Shown piece by piece: positions 5,683 through 5,702 of a stretch of 5,702 bases of DNA; within the stretch, counting starts at the first letter, position 1, and each line of letters opens with the position of its first letter. The DNA lies in contig CAIWDQ010000632.1 in assembly GCA_903911455.1 (NCBI GenBank), positions 1-5,702 on the forward strand, read 5' to 3'. Origin of the DNA: an uncultured bacterium (lineage in GTDB: Bacteria; Bacteroidota; Bacteroidia; Bacteroidales; JACABE01). A model generated the notes under the pieces. That model was not told where the DNA came from. It saw only the letters and a list, made by a program, of their open reading frames with translations, and did no database searches. Both the position numbers and the translations under genes were made by a program.

Positions 5683-5702
5683 ACATTATTTAAAGCAAAT
5701 GA

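Overview
The window is AT-rich bacterial DNA that reads as a member of the Bacteroidota. Four things point this way. The gene order is ssb-gldE-gldD, which matches the locus known from Flavobacterium and relatives. The coding starts lack Shine-Dalgarno sequences. A TAnnTTTG-type promoter element lies upstream of the minus-strand gene. That gene encodes a secreted multidomain protein whose PKD-like, carboxypeptidase-regulatory and dockerin-like modules are typical of this phylum. The genus cannot be named from this sequence alone.

Layout. Positions 33-2504 hold three plus-strand genes in a row: ssb (single-stranded DNA-binding protein), gldE (CNNM/DUF21-CBS membrane protein) and gldD (lipoprotein of the gliding/type IX secretion set). 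gldE and gldD are 6 bases apart and surely co-transcribed; ssb is separated from gldE by 90 bases and may share the transcript. Positions 2510-5041 hold one large minus-strand gene that converges on gldD with only 5 bases between the stop codons. It encodes an 843-residue secreted M14 zinc carboxypeptidase with all expected catalytic residues, a transthyretin-like domain, two PKD-like domains, a Bacteroidota C-terminal module and a pair of dockerin-type calcium loops. A candidate promoter for it lies at 5111-5140.

Positions 5042-5381 are very AT-rich and hold no convincing gene, only a doubtful 36-codon reading frame that contains a 17-base inverted repeat. Positions 5382-5682 are the most unusual part of the window: a degenerate tandem array with a 21-base period (about 14 units), strongly C-over-G skewed on the plus strand and without a usable long reading frame. 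Its units look like three diverged copies of a 7-base element.

How the parts fit. GldD and GldE act at the cell envelope in gliding and type IX secretion, and the neighbouring carboxypeptidase is an exported envelope or extracellular protein. A functional link between them is possible but not shown, since the peptidase is on the opposite strand with its own promoter and has no recognisable canonical type IX sorting domain. I see no clear evidence of a new defence or mobile system. The 21-base array is the feature that ordinary annotation would miss.
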